Of a stretch of DNA of 7,469 nt, positions 6,540-7,469 are shown one piece after another. Below the pieces are notes generated by a model. The model worked only from the letters and a program-made list of their open reading frames with translations, ran no database searches and had not been told where the DNA came from. Where the stretch lies: positions 1 to 7,469 of the forward strand of contig JAIRRK010000133.1 of assembly GCA_031256015.1 (NCBI GenBank), written 5' to 3'. Source of the stretch: Dysgonamonadaceae bacterium (GTDB taxonomy: Bacteria > Bacteroidota > Bacteroidia > Bacteroidales > Azobacteroidaceae). The translations under genes were made by a program, and so were the position numbers. The first letter of the stretch is position 1; each line of letters starts with the position of its first letter.

Positions 6540-7465
6540 ATCAGATACAAAGTACTGATGGATTCGTTGTTGCAAACCCTTTTGATTGAGGTAGCAAACA
6601 TATTTGCAACAGAAATGACCTTTACTTTTTCACTTTTCTTGGAGTAAGGAATACTGTCCGTAAATACGATTTCTTCCAAAGCCGATTGATCAACCCGTGT
6701 TGAGGCCGGATCAGACATCACGGCGTGTGATGCGATGGCTCTGACGGAATTAGCTCCTTCGCTCAACATCAAGTCGGCTGCTTTGGTGATAGTTCCTGCC
6801 GTATCCACAATATCATCGACTAAAATAACATCCATGCCGGTGACGTCTCCGATGATTTTCATTTCGGATATTTCATTGGCTTTTTTGCGGATTTTATAGC
6901 AGATAACCATCGGTATATTCAAGTGTTTCGCGTAAGCATTTGCTCTTTTGGTTCCTCCCACATCCGGCGTTGCGATAACAGGATTACCCAAGTTCCAAGT
7001 TTTCATTTCTTCTATAAAAATGGAAGACCCGTATAAATGATCAACCGGAACATTGAAAAACCCTTGAATTTGATCGGCGTGCAAATCCATTGTTATCAGG
7101 CGATTAATTCCTGCAACACTTAAAAGGTCTGCGACCAATTTGGCTCCGATAGCCACACGAGGCTTATCTTTTCTATCCTGACGGGCCCAACCGAAATAAG
7201 GAATCACGGCGACAATCGATTTCGCCGAAGCTCTTTTGGCCGCATCGATCATTAATAATAACTCCATCAAATTATCGGAGTTGGGGAAAGTCGATTGAAT
7301 AAGAAACACATGACTGCCTCGAATAGATTCTTCGTATGAAATGGAAAATTCACCGTCCGCAAAACGTTCGGTATTCATTTGTCCGAGCGGACAATCTAAA
7401 CTATTACAGATTTTTTCAGCTAAATAACGAGAGCCGGAACCGGAAAAGATTTTAAATGGAACCAT
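6536..7465 (-). CDS. prs: Ribose-phosphate pyrophosphokinase (PRPP synthetase)
   Basis: Cytoplasmic enzyme making 5-phosphoribosyl-1-pyrophosphate from ribose 5-phosphate and ATP, for purine, pyrimidine, NAD, histidine and tryptophan synthesis. The 309 residues match class I enzymes, which act as hexamers, need Mg2+ and phosphate, and are inhibited by ADP. Visible motifs are FADGE (35-39), RQDRKDKPR (95-103, ATP-site loop), [11 protein letters not shown] (127-137, with metal-binding H129), DVGGTKRA (168-175), the basic catalytic loop KIRKKANE (191-198) and the PRPP/ribose-phosphate loop [14 protein letters not shown] (213-226). The ATG at 7465 to 7463 lies 4 nt from the window edge. Relatives in this phylum often carry a few more N-terminal residues, and the codon before this ATG is not a stop, so the true start may lie just outside. 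The promoter is out of view. It converges on metG with a 4-bp overlap and no evident terminator between them. Confidence 0.97.
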   Translation of the reverse strand: MVPFKIFSGSGSRYLAEKICNSLDCPLGQMNTERFADGEFSISYEESIRGSHVFLIQSTFPNSDNLMELLLMIDAAKRASAKSIVAVIPYFGWARQDRKDKPRVAIGAKLVADLLSVAGINRLITMDLHADQIQGFFNVPVDHLYGSSIFIEEMKTWNLGNPVIATPDVGGTKRANAYAKHLNIPMVICYKIRKKANEISEMKIIGDVTGMDVILVDDIVDTAGTITKAADLMLSEGANSVRAIASHAVMSDPASTRVDQSALEEIVFTDSIPYSKKSEKVKVISVANMFATSIKRVCNNESISTLYLI

Positions 7466-7469
7466 AATT

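Overview
The window reads as a chromosomal segment of a Bacteroidota bacterium, most likely order Bacteroidales. Four things point there: a DUF5686-type outer-membrane protein and a Rossmann/DUF2520 protein, both common in this phylum; a long methionyl-tRNA synthetase with a KISTS signature and a C-terminal tRNA-binding domain; Bacteroidota-style promoter elements (TTG, about 20 nt, TAnnTTTG); and no convincing Shine-Dalgarno sequences. No genus can be named from the sequence alone.

Layout: (1) 21-1094 (+), a GT4-type glycosyltransferase, probably the last gene of a cell-surface polysaccharide cluster extending leftward out of the window. (2) 1095-1183, a convergent intergenic gap almost filled by three identical 16-bp palindromes spaced exactly 23 bp apart, followed by a GC-rich hairpin that runs into the end of the next gene. 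(3) 1184-1987 (-), a Rossmann/DUF2520 NAD(P)-binding protein. (4) 1988-2102, a divergent promoter region with a 6-bp-arm palindrome over the predicted -7 element. (5) 2103-4298 (+), a DUF5686 predicted outer-membrane beta-barrel protein. (6) 4299-4499, a 201-nt gap with a near-consensus promoter and a terminator-like hairpin in the putative metG leader. (7) 4500-6539 (+), metG. (8) 6536-7465 (-), prs, meeting metG tail to tail with a 4-bp overlap.

The genes do not form one pathway. metG (translation) and prs (PRPP supply for nucleotides, histidine and tryptophan) are housekeeping genes; the DUF2520 and DUF5686 genes are conserved but poorly characterised; the glycosyltransferase looks like accessory surface-polysaccharide machinery. 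I see no phage, CRISPR-Cas, IS element, toxin-antitoxin pair, tRNA or rRNA. There is no gene-free stretch over 300 nt. The most unusual element is the 23-bp-period palindrome array at 1102-1177. No new multi-gene system is evident.
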